A stretch of 64,000 bases of DNA from Beroe forskalii. Taxonomy: Eukaryota > Ctenophora > Nuda > Beroida > Beroidae. The stretch lies in assembly GCA_011033025.1 (NCBI GenBank), contig WFMF01000016.1, positions 1,034,356 through 1,098,355 of the forward strand. Reading direction: 5' to 3'. Positions 1-12,688 of the stretch are shown here, in pieces. The stretch's first letter is position 1, and the number at the start of each line of letters is the position of its first letter. The position numbers and the translations under genes were made by a program. The notes under the pieces are model-generated. The model did not search any database and was not told the origin of the DNA. It saw only the letters and a list, made by a program, of their open reading frames with translations.

Positions 1-1590
1 AGATTGGAAAGTTTCATGAAATTATGACGTAGGAATTCGGAGATATGACCGCTGTACCAAATCGACCTTAGTAAAATCAAAATAAATCCTTGTGTTTGAC
101 TGTAGCAAAAAAATTAGCACGTGGACTTTCGATTTTTTGAGGTTTTTCCCTTCTTAGAATCACTCTCGAATAGATTGGAAAGTTTCATGAAATTATGACG
201 TAGGAATTCGGAGATATGACCGTTGTACCAAATCGACCTTAGTAAAATCAAAATAAATCCTTGCGTTTGACTGTAGCGAAAAAATCAGCACGTGGACTTT
301 CGATTTTTTGACGTTTTTCCATTCTTAGGATCACTCTCGAATAGATTGGAAAGTTTCATGAAATTATGACGTAGGAATTCGGAGATATGACCGTTGTACC
401 AAATCGACCTTAGTAAAATCAAAATAAATCCTTGTGTTTGACTGTAGCGAAAAAATTAAGCACGTGGACTTTCGATTTTTTGACGTTTTCCCTTCTTAGG
501 ATCACTCTCGAATAGATTGGAAAGTTTCATGAAATTATGACATTAGAATTCGGAGATATGACCGCTGTACCAAATCGACCTTAGTAAAATCAAAATAAAT
601 CCTTGTGTTTGACTGTAGCAAAAAATTAGTTAACGTGGACTTTCGATTTTGACGTTTTTCCTTCTTAGGATCACTCTCGAATAGATTGAAAGTTTCATGA
701 AATTATGACGTAGGAATTCGAGATATGACCGTTGTATCAAATCGACCTTAGTAAAATCAAAATAAATCCTTGCGTTTGACTGTAGCGAAAAAATTAGCAC
801 GTGGACTTTCGATTTTTTGACGTTTTTCCATTCTTAGGATCACTCTCAGAATAGATTGGAAAGTTTCATGAAATTATGACGTAGGAATTCGGAGATATGA
901 CCGTTGTACCAAATCGACCTTAGTGAAATCAAAATAAATCCTTGTGTTTGATCAGAAGTGAAAAAATTAGCACGTGGACTTTCGATTTTTTGACGTTTTT
1001 CCATTCTTAGATCCTCTCGAATAGATTTCTATTGGAAAGTTTCATGAAATTATGACGTAGGAATTCGAGATATGACCGTTGTACCAAATCGACCTTAGTA
1101 AAATCAAAATAAACTTGCGTTTGACTTCGTAGCGAAAATTAAAGACGTGGACTTTCGATTTTTGACGTTTTGTTCCTTCTTAGGATCACTCTCGAATAGA
1201 TTGGAAAGTTTCATGAAATTATGACAGTAGAATTCGGAGATATGACCGTTGTACCAAATCGACCTTAGTAAAATCAAAATAAATCCTTGTGTTTGACTGT
1301 AGCGAAAAAATAAGCACGTGGACTTTCGATTTTTGACGTTTTCCTTTTTCTTAGGATTCACTCTCGAATAGATTGGAAAGTTTCATGAAATTATGAGACG
1401 TAGAATTCGGAGATATGACCGTTGTACCAAATCGACCTTAGTAAAATAAAAATAAATCCTTGTGTTTGACTGTATGAAAAAATTAGCACGTGGACTTTCG
1501 ATTTTTGACGTTTTTCCTTCTTAGGATCACTCTCGAATAGATTGGAAAGTTTCATGGAATTATGACGTAGATTCGGAGATATGACCGTTG
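1..1590. repeat. 171-bp satellite array
   Basis: About nine head-to-tail copies of a unit near 171 bp; the second copy starts at 172. Each unit carries the same landmarks: AGATTGGAAAGTTTCATG, an EcoRI-like GAATTCGGAGATATGACC and CACGTGGACTTTCG. Copies differ mostly by one-base indels in A/T runs, so open frames through the array are accidental. It runs off the left edge, so its full length is unknown. It lies immediately 3' of the last visible convertase exon, so it is either intronic to that gene or marks its broken end. Confidence 0.93.
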
Positions 1591-1702
1591 CCAAGATATT
1601 GCATTTGTTTTGGTTGGGTGCAAGATCCGACTCTCACAAATTGATACTTATTAACCAGGTACTTGAGCTGGGCGTGCATTGGTGACATTCGCGTTAATGT
1701 AC

Positions 1703-4700
1703 CTGCTATTTTGGCGTCAAAAGCCACACCCACACCACATACGTTGTTCTTACTAGCTGCCACTTGGCCTGCACACCGCGTTCCATGGCTGAAATGCAGT
1801 GCTTCGTGAGGGATTCCACTGGAAATTTGATAGATAATATTATATAGTCAAATGTATGTGAGAGACGTACCTAAATGATGCGAACATAATAGCATAAAGT
1901 TTTCAGTTCAACGGTTGTGTCACGGATAGTCTTTCAATATGATGAGCAAACTCGTGGATGAGGGCCAAAATGAATTATTTTCATAAACGTATATTCTGAG
2001 TCGAGAGTAACTTTAGCCATAACTTAAGCTCCAAGTCTTGTATAAAGTTGATAATTCTCGAATTAAGCGAGCATGTATTGGCATCGATCCAGAGTAAAAA
2101 CAAAGAGTGGTGTGATGTGTCTAAAATAAGAGAAAACACAGCACAAGCGATATGAAGAAAACGGTGTTTTTATTCCGTTTTATAGCCGTATATTTTGCCA
2201 GAAACAGCCCTTACTATTTTGTTATCAAATGAATACATGCTTGAATATATTTTAACTAAATTTAACTTAAAATTTTAATTAAATTTAAGTAAAAATAAAA
2301 GTTCAATATCTTTATTTTATTCAGCAATTTCCGCACGACTTACTCGACGTTGGTATCTGAAGGTGAAGTAATCGGCATCGGATCATCGTCATTATCGAGG
2401 AAATCCCAACTAACACTCTGATCCTGATTGGTAGAATCCAGTCACGTGATTGAAGAGGAGCGTTCTGATTGGCTGATACGAGTGTCACGTGATGAGTGAT
2501 TCCACCACTTCGATTGGCGGAGAATTATCACACACACATTGTGCGAATCAAGACACCAATCTCAATGTATGAATATGTGAGCATATAATTAAGAATATAT
2601 AGCATTATGATGATTGCGTGAGAATACAGCATACTGATGCTTTATGAAGAAGACCGTTAATTTAAAGTGGCGCTGCAGTGATAGACAGATAAGATGACAT
2701 CATTATCATGGATTAATGTGGCAATTTGATGACATCGAATCCTTAAATCTGACGCGCGAGCCCTTACTTTGTATCGCTTCAATTCTGATGGATTAACGAA
2801 GAAAAATAATTGGAAGCAAGAAGAAAATGCATTTAATATTTCGATTGGATCGTAAGGAGTATCATTTTTTATAAAATCAGTGTTCTTCTTGTGTAACAAA
2901 TCTACCAGTGTACACATCCAACATTCCTAGACAAATTGATAGCGCGTACGTAAAGTGTTAGAACTTTTAACACAATCTCATCTCTTATCGCTTCATGATG
3001 TCATGATTATCAAATATCCACGTCACGTACAAGAATAGGTAGCTGAGAGTGACGTCATTATCAGGGTTTAAAGTGGTGAATTGATGACCTCACACAATAA
3101 TATGTCACAGTAATATGTCAAATGTAACCCCCTGATTGGGGTTGTGAGATTGTCGGATTATAAACGAAGGGTTGTGATTGGTTAGTCACTAAATGAAGGG
3201 CTGTGATTGGTCCTCACTAAATAAAGGCTTGTGATTGGATACTCACGTAATTGTTTCTGATGTCAGGATGCGTGTACTCGACTCCTGAGATATGCAATGT
3301 GTCAGTATGGAGCCGATCAGGTCCCCCAGCCTCTGGGAGTGAGATACCAGTCTAGCGGTAATCATAGCGGTAATATAGACACATCTGAAGTTTTCAAATT
3401 TTCAGCAGTTTCTATGATACAGAGACCATGGCTGATTGGGTTCAAATTGATCGTTGGCTTAGATCTTCGCTCTACGGACTGCGTGGAATCCCCCTACGGT
3501 CAATCGGGTCATTCAAAATATGGTAAAAGGTGGGCCGTGGGTGCGATTTCTTAACTTTTGATCATTTCCTTTTGTTATTGCAGGTAAGGGTCTAAGATAT
3601 GTAAAATGTGATTCAACTGATTCGCAAATTTTCATTTAGAATGATAACCCACACATTTCATCACAATCTACACCACATTTAGAAATCCACTTTGCAATTA
3701 CATCACATTTTATCTCTACAAACTACAGTACCGATGTATGACAGTATTAAATTTATTATGCGACATCGTGAATTTCAATAAAAGTTAAAACCCCCACTTT
3801 ATAAAAGGGCGTGCAGAATAACGGTGTCTACAAAGTGAAATTTAATACTTAAACCAGGAAATAAAGGGAACATATGTATAAGGTCTACTTAAACCGGGTC
3901 TTGTTCAAAGGTTTTAAACATGTATTGTTATATACATCAGGGCTTAACCATTAGAATGCTGGCGCAGTTCTCCCATGTAGAGAGTCGTAGGGGCGCCTAT
4001 ATTTTGTCTAAAAGTTCTGAATTATTCAAGTCTAACTGAAAAGTTGTGAATTTGGTGAGGAACTTGCTTGACCATGATATCATCTTTTATTTACAAGTGT
4101 TCCCGATTATTTGCACAAAACAGTGCGTGACTTTTAATTGTGTGTTAATTTCTGAAGGGTCTCTACGATAGTAGTAACAATAAAGTTTATTCCATTCAGC
4201 TCAAACTTTGCCGGACGTTAGACAAGAATAACGGAAAACGACTTTCACAATTTTTAAATTATCTCATTTTCTCTAAATCTGTGCGATGTGCACGACCAAA
4301 AACTCTGATTTTATGTTCACTTGAACTGAAAGCCCAGCATTTCGACAGTTGGGTTGACGCTGGTTTTTGAACACTTACCATCATCTAGGATAGCAACGAC
4401 AATTTCTCTTCCTGTAATGTTGTTAGCCCAAACAGGCAGCACATTCAGATCCTTCCCAGAAAACTCTGTGTTGTACTGAAGAAGAGGGAAGTGAAACCCC
4501 AGTGGAATAATATGAGGATTGTAGTTTTGTAGGAGAGAAATCATCATGACTGAAGTAGTATTCAAAATCGAGCATTTTAAGTCTAAGTAAATACTAAATA
4601 TTATGATTGCTCGGGATGTTTTCAAAAATCCAAAATCAGTAGTTTTGACTTTCGATCACGCAAGTTTTCCGGCTTCGTACATGAAATTTCATGCAATAAG

Positions 4701-4935
4701 CAATTCATCCAATGGAAAGCCCGAAAGCAATGCACAACATAATATCTTATTGACAGCTTTTTAGACCTAAATTTGTTATAATAACCAAACATACTAAGTG
4801 CCACTGTCGCTCGAACATGGGATCATCAAACGTCCTTGCCAGAGCATCAAACCGGGGGAAGTTGGATCGCTTGGGTCTGAGAACCACGTTCTTCTTGACT
4901 CGAATTTTAGGGACTGACACTTCTGCCTCTCGCAC
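1703..4935 (-). CDS. Furin/kexin-type proprotein convertase (partial, 4 exons seen)
   Basis: A subtilisin-family (S8B) convertase, which would cleave secretory precursors after basic residues in the secretory pathway. Exons in transcript order are 4935-4795, 4475-4379, 2423-2344 and 1818-1703, all with AG acceptors and GT donors. The first begins in-frame inside a propeptide, contains the basic stretch LRPKRS (likely activation-site region) and ends DDPMFERQWHL, the family's mature N-terminal motif. The second has NVLPVWANNITGREIVVAI followed by LDDG with the catalytic Asp. The third encodes SWDFLDNDDDPMP, matching the SYDxNDxDxDPxP block. The fourth has HGTRCAG with the catalytic His, then NNVCGVGVAFDAKIA. 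A short exon expected between LDDG and the third (the HPDL region) was not located in 2424-4378. Upstream propeptide exons and the oxyanion Asn and Ser exons are absent. Activity cannot be judged. Confidence 0.85.
2424..4378. other. Convertase intron
   Basis: No supported coding sequence, apart from one short exon expected here but not found. Near 2431-2525 and 3130-3245 there are several ATTGG (inverted CCAAT) pentamers, some paired with CACGTG; 3165-3245 is a loose repeat of GTGATTGG followed by CTCACTAAAT. Confidence 0.5.
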
Positions 4936-5199
4936 CTGAAACAAAAACTACTGTAGAAATCCTCGAAGCAGACCTTATAAGCGTGCAGGATTAGCTATCA
5001 GTAAACAGAACGTTGCTTGACTGATCCATGCTCTTGTTCCTGAAAAGTTGAAAGAACAACATTGGTAGCTAGATTGTCAGACAAATGTATTGATACCGGG
5101 AGCGCTTGGGGAATGAGGATTGGGGGACCTGCATTCCCAATCACAAATATCTAAATATTAAGATCTATGTAAAGCAACAAAAATGCAGGGTTTATGATA

Positions 5200-5201
<2 letters not shown>

Positions 5202-5241
<40 letters not shown>
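5202..5241. repeat. (GT)n microsatellite
   Basis: An uninterrupted dinucleotide run of about 20 GT units. Confidence 0.95.
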
Positions 5242-5242
<1 letters not shown>

Positions 5243-8200
5243 GAGCGTGTTTTAGAACTCATAATATCTTATGTGTGTTTGTATGTATTCTAATCACCTT
5301 CACAGATCTTCACTGAACTAAATGCTAGAGAATGGCATTCAGGAAATTGTTACGTATTTCTTTACATTCCATGCTACCGCAGTTCCCTTGACTTACTATA
5401 GTCATATTTATAGTCCTGTATGCAACTATACTATGTTAATACTAAGACACATTTTGTGTAATGATAATATATTATGATCATCATAAAGCTTTATGAAATT
5501 GTACGATTAGCGGCGAGCTGAAAAGGTTTCTTCGACCGGATGACGATGATCGCTCTGCATGACACTGCTCTGTAATTAATGTGGTTCGCACACAGTCCAG
5601 TCAGCACATGAGTGTACAGTGGTAGAATGTACGATTGAATGTACAATGTACAATTTAATCGATTGTAAAATGCACGATTTAGCATTTAATGTGCAATTTA
5701 ATCGATATAGTACAAAGTGTGCTTTAGATTGTACAGAACAAAGCAGTTGTTAATTTACAAACACGGTCTTGTACATTGATTAATTAACTGCCTATTTCTG
5801 CACATGAAATGCGCTTGCAATACTGACGACGTATCAGCTTACCCACGGGTCCATTCGGTCCAATCAGCGCGCGAGTTGACGGTAAACTCACGCGCCGATT
5901 GGTCAATTCCATGACGATTCACGGATCTTAAGGGCAAGCTTATAAACTGCCGATACCAGTACACAGTTATATTCATACGTTTCAATTGTATACGCATTAT
6001 ATTTTACACAATCACCAAGAAAGCCTGCAGCTTGACTTATATAAATAAGGTTTTTGTTCCACTTGTCTTTTGCACGTGTATTGTTCCACTTCTCCACTTG
6101 TTTATTTGCATTATTTCAGAGAGCATTTGTCTTTCACGTAAATTAATGAAGTGAAAATGTGACCACCTGCATTTTACACTCCACGCTTTGTTTTACATGT
6201 CATGGCCTGTTCTATTGGTTTGACGATCCTCACAGTGTATTCCCTGCATTGTTTGCCATGGCAGGTGTTTTATTGTGGCATGCCTTTTGTGTGGGATATT
6301 GACACAAAAGGATGGTGTAAAGGAGTCTGATAGAATGACAAGGAAATCATATGGGCTTCATATGGGCGTGGTGGCATTCTGTTGATCAGAATTGATCAGT
6401 TTGAATTAACCAGCGGTTAGAATTGATCAACGTCTAGCATATCAAGGGTTACTACAATGGATAAGGTTTTGGTACTCCAAGTTATAAAGAAATTTTGGAT
6501 GGTAGCAGTGACAGTACAAAAAGAGGGGAAATTTTTCGTCCATGGTTCATCCAAAAGTAACGAATAGAGGGATACATCATCTTGTCAAGATGAAAGGAAT
6601 ACCGATCTGTTATTTTTGTCCACGGCGAAAGAAATTCCAGGATCTTTGATTCGCATCATCATAACAGACTAAAGGTTGGTATTCAAATATCATACTAAAA
6701 TATGCGAGCTAATACCGACGCATATCAGTCATTCCTATCTGTAAACATTATAATATAAACCGACTGTATCTCGAGCTGTGATATTGAAGACTCTCTACCC
6801 CCTGTTAGTTTCCTGACCACTAAGTCTTACAAAAATCATGTTAAAGGTAATCTGTTAAAAATTCAGAATAAAGGCGAACCAACTGAATGGCAAAGTTGTA
6901 ATTTTCCCCTTTATAACATAGCCGGATCTTAGGAAATCCAGCCGGAATATTCATAAACTAAAAGTTTTACCAGGTTGTAGGTACTGTACCCTAGGCCCTA
7001 CATTAACCACGACTATGACCAGCGGGGGAATTTTTAATTTGTATTATGTGTGTTATTTTTCAATTCAATAAAGTTTAATTATATGATTCGTTTTTTCGCC
7101 CGTAAAAGCGGCAATCCCCCACGGGGGCTTTCAATCAAAATCAATCAAAAAAATCCAAAGATACATATTACTAACGAATCTGCTCAAAAGTTAGGCAGTT
7201 GAGATGTCGTCATTATCAAAGCTCAAAGTGATGTGTTGATGACGTTCAGCTATACACGGGGCCAGGAGATATACATTATACATTCAACCCTTAGAAAAGT
7301 CTAGATTCAGAGATATGGTACACAAGTACACAAGTTAAGGTTGTGCGTTTAAAATAGGCCCCTTATCTATCCAACAAATACCACTTTAAACTCTGATAAC
7401 GACATCACTCATCCTCGCATTCTGCTCGTACGTGACCGGCAATATAATTCATTCGGTAATAATTAAACGTATATAATTCATATACCTATATCATATGAAC
7501 TTGACTGGCTTTCTATACTCCATTGAACTGCAGCCTAATTATAGCCCATTAACTCAACATATATATTGACATCAATTAAACATAGAGATGCACACAATTC
7601 CACGCAACCTGTGAATTGAGAACTCAATTGAGAACTCAATTAGGTGAGTTTCCGAGACGTAAAATTATTATTATCATAGATAAAATTTATATATATATAG
7701 CTCTGTGCACTCGGGGAAGTTTATTTATATATTATTTATATATTAGTTTTATACTGTATGATTTTAGAGTATATATAACATAATAAAGTCATCATCCTTC
7801 TTTCAACACGGCTGAAGAGATTCTAGCGGAGCATACTATTATACTTCCATCCTCAACCATACGGACCTTAACACGTCACTAATTCACCATTCTAAACCAT
7901 GATCATGACATCACACTCGACTGCGTATCGGCAGATCGCGTTCCCTAAAACATAATATACCCTGCTCTCGGCGATGATTCCTAATTTTTACCATTATATC
8001 ATCTGTTTTTCTATATATTGACACTGGTATTATAATATAGTAGTGTGCATGTAAAAAAAGAATATAATGCGTATAATAACAGTGTAACGCATGATAATCA
8101 ATGTATATTTCATATGCTCAATGCTATAACCTGGTATGTGGGTACTGTGTGCGCGCTGAGGTCGGAATAATAAGGGTGATCTCATGACCACGGCTTGAGA

Positions 8201-8618
8201 AATAGGCGGTTGAGATGACCTCATAATTATACCTGGCAAAGTGCCAAGATGATGAGCGTGAAATGGGCATGTATCAGGTAAATTGGTGATTCTGAACGGC
8301 CTACTTTTTGGTACGCGCGCGGAGTTTTGGTTGCCACACATGTTTTGTTTACGTACACACACACGAACTGAATAAAGTTCATTCTGTCATCGGATCAGTG
8401 AGAGAGTTGTGAGAGTGTTTTGATGTGAAGTCCGTTGGAGGACAGTAGGCAGCGTTACGTAACGAAGCGACTGGTGTAAGTTATGATAATGATATGGCAC
8501 AAGCTCAGCCTTGACTGGCAGAGTGGCAGGTGTAGTGTTTTGAGCAGATTTGTTTGAAGCTGAAGGAAAATAATATTATGACGCGGCGTTATATTTTAAA
8601 ATACATTTTATTCCATTG

Positions 8619-8900
8619 TCACATACAATTATTTTTATGAATAAATACATTTTGATAAGGATCGAGATGGGCGATTTTATATTTTTCCACACATATAAAC
8701 ATGTCTCGTAAGGTCTCGTAATTAAAACTCACGATATCACTGTATCGCTTGAGGTGTTCCACCTCCTCCTCAAGTGTTGTGTGGTTGTGTTTCCCAGACT
8801 CCCGTTTACCTCGCGTCGAGTCCTTATGGAACACATAACACGTATTGCCAACCTGGCGCGAGGAGGGATTTAGTAGTTTGCTTAATTTGAAGAAATTCAA
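8619..8900 (-). CDS. Hypothetical open frame
   Basis: A 93-codon open frame I do not recognise. Internal residues include GKHNHTTLEEEVEHLKRY and an acidic/basic mix that looks more protein-like than neighbouring frames. A possible acceptor CGCGCCAG lies just inside the 5' end, so it could be an exon and not a complete gene. No neighbour supports it. Confidence 0.15.
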   Translation of the reverse strand: MNFFKLSKLLNPSSRQVGNTCYVFHKDSTRGKRESGKHNHTTLEEEVEHLKRYSDIVSFNYETLRDMFICVEKYKIAHLDPYQNVFIHKNNCM

Positions 8901-9803
8901 GTCAAGATTATACTAAGGCTTTAGGGGAATTAAGTCAATGACGCTGAATCCTGGACCTGAATTGGATTCAGAAAGTCAAAATTGACTCAAATAAAATTTA
9001 ACTTAAGATATACTATAACCTAAAAACGCTACATTTTTAAGCCGGCTCACAAATCTGAGAAATATCAAAATACCCACACTCATTACGGCATATTTACGTC
9101 TTCCAACCCACGAGAAGAACAGGAATATATGTAAACCCAATGAAAGTGCCGGTTTCAGACCCCGTGGGATACATAAGAAGAATCTCTAGTTTGATATAAC
9201 ATATATACCACTAGTTGAAAATTTGATTGAATGAAGCAGTGCAAGCTTACAGCATAGTGATATTCTGTCTAGACAAGTTTCACTACAGCGACACACTAAA
9301 ACGACTGGAATATATATGTGTGCAATGTGCATGTAACATCGGAAGACGCAAGGTCGCATACTAACACTAGGCAGTTTGACGTTTTTAGTGTGCCTTTGTA
9401 AAATCATGAAAATGTTGTCACTTTCAGGCAGCTGATTTCTGTGCAGAGCACCTGTACAGGCTTACAGGGAAGCTGTAGAAGCTGTACAAGCTGTACTTTA
9501 AAACTGTCAAAACATATATATGACATATGAGGGAAGCGTCATAATTTGGGAGTTTATATTTATAATGATAACACATAGCTATGTGGTGAGAAAGTTGAAA
9601 ATTGATGATTTAATAGGAATTTTTGCTGACAAATCTCAAATAAGACTGATACTGATTTAAATGTACTTCATACTTTCTTGGTCATATGACAAGGTAAGGA
9701 GCACCAATGATTAGCCAATAAAGCAGCTTTCATAATCTTATTGCATTTTACAGAGTGTGTATTGATCAATGCCTAAAGAGGAGCCTTAAAATTATGAACT
9801 TAC

Positions 9804-9924
9804 AATCGTTGGCATTATTGCACCATAATACCTGCTTCAAAATTCTGTATTGGTATTCCTTTGCAACAGTTTCCACATCATGAGTAGTTGATCCCTCTCT
9901 AAAGCAGACTGCCACTTTTTTACC
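9804..9924 (-). CDS. Orphan exon candidate
   Basis: Read on the minus strand, ATTTTCAG precedes 9924 and GTAAGT follows 9804, both good consensus sites. The 121 nt between them are open in one frame only, beginning GKKVAVCFREGSTTHDVE and ending CNNAND. I do not recognise the family. It lies 650 bp downstream of the XRCC2-like gene on the same strand; it may be a 3' exon of a longer transcript or a separate gene. Confidence 0.35.
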
Positions 9925-10573
9925 CTGAAAATATTTGATCAAAAATCAAAGATTTCATCATAAATGAAAGGAACAGACTTAAGTGTACAAAGGTACCTAC
10001 AGTCGCAAAAAAACTGTAAAATTGACACCAGTTATTTTACCTCAGTTTCGAGCAATGCCAAGGAAATTATGAGAAATATCAAACTATGTCCAGAACAACA
10101 TTCCATATAAAGTATTCTGCCACAGTACTGATGAAAAAGTTGAATCCCTTCACTACATTAGCACAGCTTCCTATTAAATGTATGAATTTACATTTCTACT
10201 AAATATCCACAAGAAATTAGGGCCTTATTTTCAAGATAATGATTGAAAGAATTATTATAATATCATGTGGTATCTATTTGAATTAAAAAGAAATCTTTCT
10301 TCAAGACATCAATCTGCAAGACTTTTCTCCAAGGTAAAGCAATGAGGTTCATGAAGAAACCTAAATTCAGAGAAGAAAACAAGTAAAACAAATGTAACAA
10401 AGATAATAACAACGACAACTAAGATAAAATGAAAGATGGTTATAAAATAAAGTTATTAACTAGGCTTGGCTTCTTGAAAATTTCAGTGATAATAATTCAG
10501 GTTAAGCATTTTAGTCACCATAATCTTACCATTGGTTACCACAACTCTGGTAAATATTATATAATGTCAAAAT
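9925..10573. other. Gap between orphan exon and XRCC2-like gene
   Basis: AT-rich, no convincing coding frame. It would hold the 3' UTR of the XRCC2-like gene. Confidence 0.5.
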
Positions 10574-11272
10574 TTAGCTAATAATGCCATTGTCAATATT
10601 GATAGTCAACTCTGAAGCAGAGTTACTGGATAAGTCTATCAATTGTCTTGGGTTGTTCTGGTTTACAATCTCAAACTTCTGTGTGACAATTTTATTCCAA
10701 TGATATGGGAATATATTTTCAAGTTGTTTCTTTGATTTTATAGGAGGATGTACAGAGAATACTATGGCACAATTTTCTTTAATGGTTTTTATTGTAGAGA
10801 CTACTTTTTCTGGGATAACATTTCTATCATAGATATTATTCCAGTAAAATGATAGAATGTTATCTATCAAAACTAAATCAGCAGTTTTATTTTCCTTAAT
10901 ATGAACATCAACAATACCACAGAGAACCTTGAGAAAATCATGTTTACTATTACAAGAAGATAGCATAAGTCTTTTCAGCATGCTGGAAATTTGAGTTTCA
11001 CCACAATCCATATCAAGTAAGACCTTTTCAAACTTGAATGCATCAACCCCTCTATCACAATCAATATATATCACATGAGATGAAGAATTTTCTTTCAAAT
11101 AATTGGCAGCAACATCACATAGAAGTGATGTGGTTCCAGATATGTGATTCCCAACAATTTCAATGACATCACCTTTACCCAACCTACCAAGCAAATTATG
11201 ATTCAAAGTTTTTGTTTCCTTTTTATTTACCCTCCCAAGAAACTGATGAAAAGATTCCATACCTACTTCCAT
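10574..11272 (-). CDS. XRCC2-like RAD51 paralog
   Basis: A 232-residue, single-exon RecA-fold protein. Family members act in homologous recombination as part of the BCDX2 RAD51-paralog complex. Similarity to XRCC2 rests on the N-terminal layout (LLGRLGKGDVIEIVGN, residues 28-42), the strand-and-Asp block IYIDCDRGVDAFKFEKVL (68-85) and the Walker B segment LVLIDNILSFYW (133-144), equivalent to LILDSLSAFYW in vertebrate XRCC2. The Walker A is degenerate: GNHISGTT (41-48) has Thr where the phosphate-binding Lys should be. It is shorter than human XRCC2 (280 residues), lacking part of the C-terminal tail. An in-frame Met at residue 5 is an alternative start. Assignment among RAD51 paralogs is inferred; another short paralog is possible. 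Confidence 0.65.
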   Translation of the reverse strand: MEVGMESFHQFLGRVNKKETKTLNHNLLGRLGKGDVIEIVGNHISGTTSLLCDVAANYLKENSSSHVIYIDCDRGVDAFKFEKVLLDMDCGETQISSMLKRLMLSSCNSKHDFLKVLCGIVDVHIKENKTADLVLIDNILSFYWNNIYDRNVIPEKVVSTIKTIKENCAIVFSVHPPIKSKKQLENIFPYHWNKIVTQKFEIVNQNNPRQLIDLSSNSASELTINIDNGIIS

Positions 11273-12050
11273 ATCTTAAAAAATTAATCCATAATTTAAA
11301 TAAATCCATGAACATGTTTGAATCAAAATAATTTATTTAATGAAGAGCATAATAAATTAAATCTTGATTTACTTAGCTTGCTTATGATTAAACTTAAACA
11401 TTAAAATCTAAAGTCTTATCTAAATAGGTGTATGCATATATGACACTTAAAACAAACACCTAACATCTATTTTATAACCCAAGGGTCAGAGTGGAGAGGG
11501 AAGAGACTAAACTGTGAATCAACAGTGGATACCTTGCAGATGCAAGGTCCCCCTTTCCACCTGCAATGAGGTTTTCCATCAGCAGGTGACAAGAGAGAAC
11601 TGTAACCCTCACAGCTTAAAACTTCAAGCCTGGGCCACCCAGAATTCTGGAATTCTGAGCATCACACTCAATAGAGAACGTGGGATTGGACGTAGAGATC
11701 AATGGAAGTGGAAGAGAGGAATGAAAATAAAATTGATGATTTATTTGGTAGATGGAAGGAATTTATTCAGAGAGAACAGGGGATTGGACAAAGAGATAAG
11801 TGGAAGAGATAAATGACGATAAAATTGATGAATTATTTGAATATTTGGTTGATGAAAGGACTTTATTTTTTCACCTTCAGTGCTTTATTGATTATAAAAT
11901 TAGGAAGAAATAGCTCTCTGATGAAGGTATTTCTTTCATGGATCCCGTCAAAGAGTCAAAGACTATGGTTGGAGTTGTTGGAGAGTTTTTGTCCGACGTT
12001 GACAGACCCTCTCGAGAATCAGCGCCACGCGCTGACGCCAGCCGATTCGC
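11273..12050. other. Gap before THADA segment
   Basis: No supported gene. THADA exons for roughly the first 480 residues should lie upstream of 12689 and were not found here. TTGACAGACCCTC at about 11998 begins a block also seen at about 40355 and 51885, so a dispersed repeat is likely. Confidence 0.4.
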
Positions 12051-12688
12051 TTAACCCCCCCTTCCCCCCATTAATTCTGCCCCAAAGGATTGTCCAACCT
12101 CCTTTATCTAATCCCTACCCCCTCTTCCCTCTATCTAATCCCTAACCCCTCCTTCCTCTATCTAATCTCTGAACTCCCAGTTAGAGTGTGTCCCTAACCC
12201 CTCCTCCCTCTATCTAATCCCTAACCCCTCTTCCCTCTATCTAATCCCTAACCCCTCCTTCCTCTATCTACTTATCTAATCCCTGACATCTCAGTTAGAG
12301 TGCGTCTCTAACCCCTCCTCCCTCTATCTAATCCCTAACCCCTCTTCCCTCTATCTAATCCCTAACCCCTCCTTCCTCTATCTACTTATCTAATCCCTGA
12401 CATCTCAGTTAGAGTGCGTCTCTAACCCCTCTTCCCTCTATCTAATCCCTAACCCCTCCTTCCTCTATCTACTTATCTAATCCCTGACATCTCAGTTAGA
12501 GTGCGTCTCTAACCCCTCCTCCCTCTATCTAATCCCTAACCCCTCCTCCCTCTATATAATCTCTGAACTCCCAGTTAGAGTGTGTCCCTAACCCCTTCTC
12601 CCTCTATCTAATCCCTAACCCCTCTTCCCTCTATCTAATCCCTAACCCCTCCTTCCTCTATCTACTTATCTAATCCCTGACATCTCAG
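12050..12688. repeat. Minisatellite copying a THADA 3' splice site
   Basis: Pyrimidine-rich tandem repeat of CTAACCCCTC and CCTCTATCTAATCC modules in higher-order units of about 85-120 bp. Each large unit ends with CTCAG or CCCAG followed by TTAGAGT, which is exactly the acceptor and first bases of the exon at 12689. Five decoy copies precede the real junction. Confidence 0.9.

Larger units (their letters stand above)
4936..9803. other. Long stretch without a supported gene
   Basis: AT-rich DNA. It holds a (GT)n run at 5202-5241 and a GC-rich block at 5855-5907 where CCAATCAGCGCGCGAG and CGCGCCGATTGG face each other, a possible promoter-like site. Upstream exons of the convertase may lie here but I could not identify them. 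The open frame at 8619-8900 (-) is listed separately. Confidence 0.5.

Noticed and set aside
11514..12145. Two ~100-codon frames before the THADA exons
   Set aside because: No similarity to the THADA N-terminus, no conserved features, and the second runs into the minisatellite.
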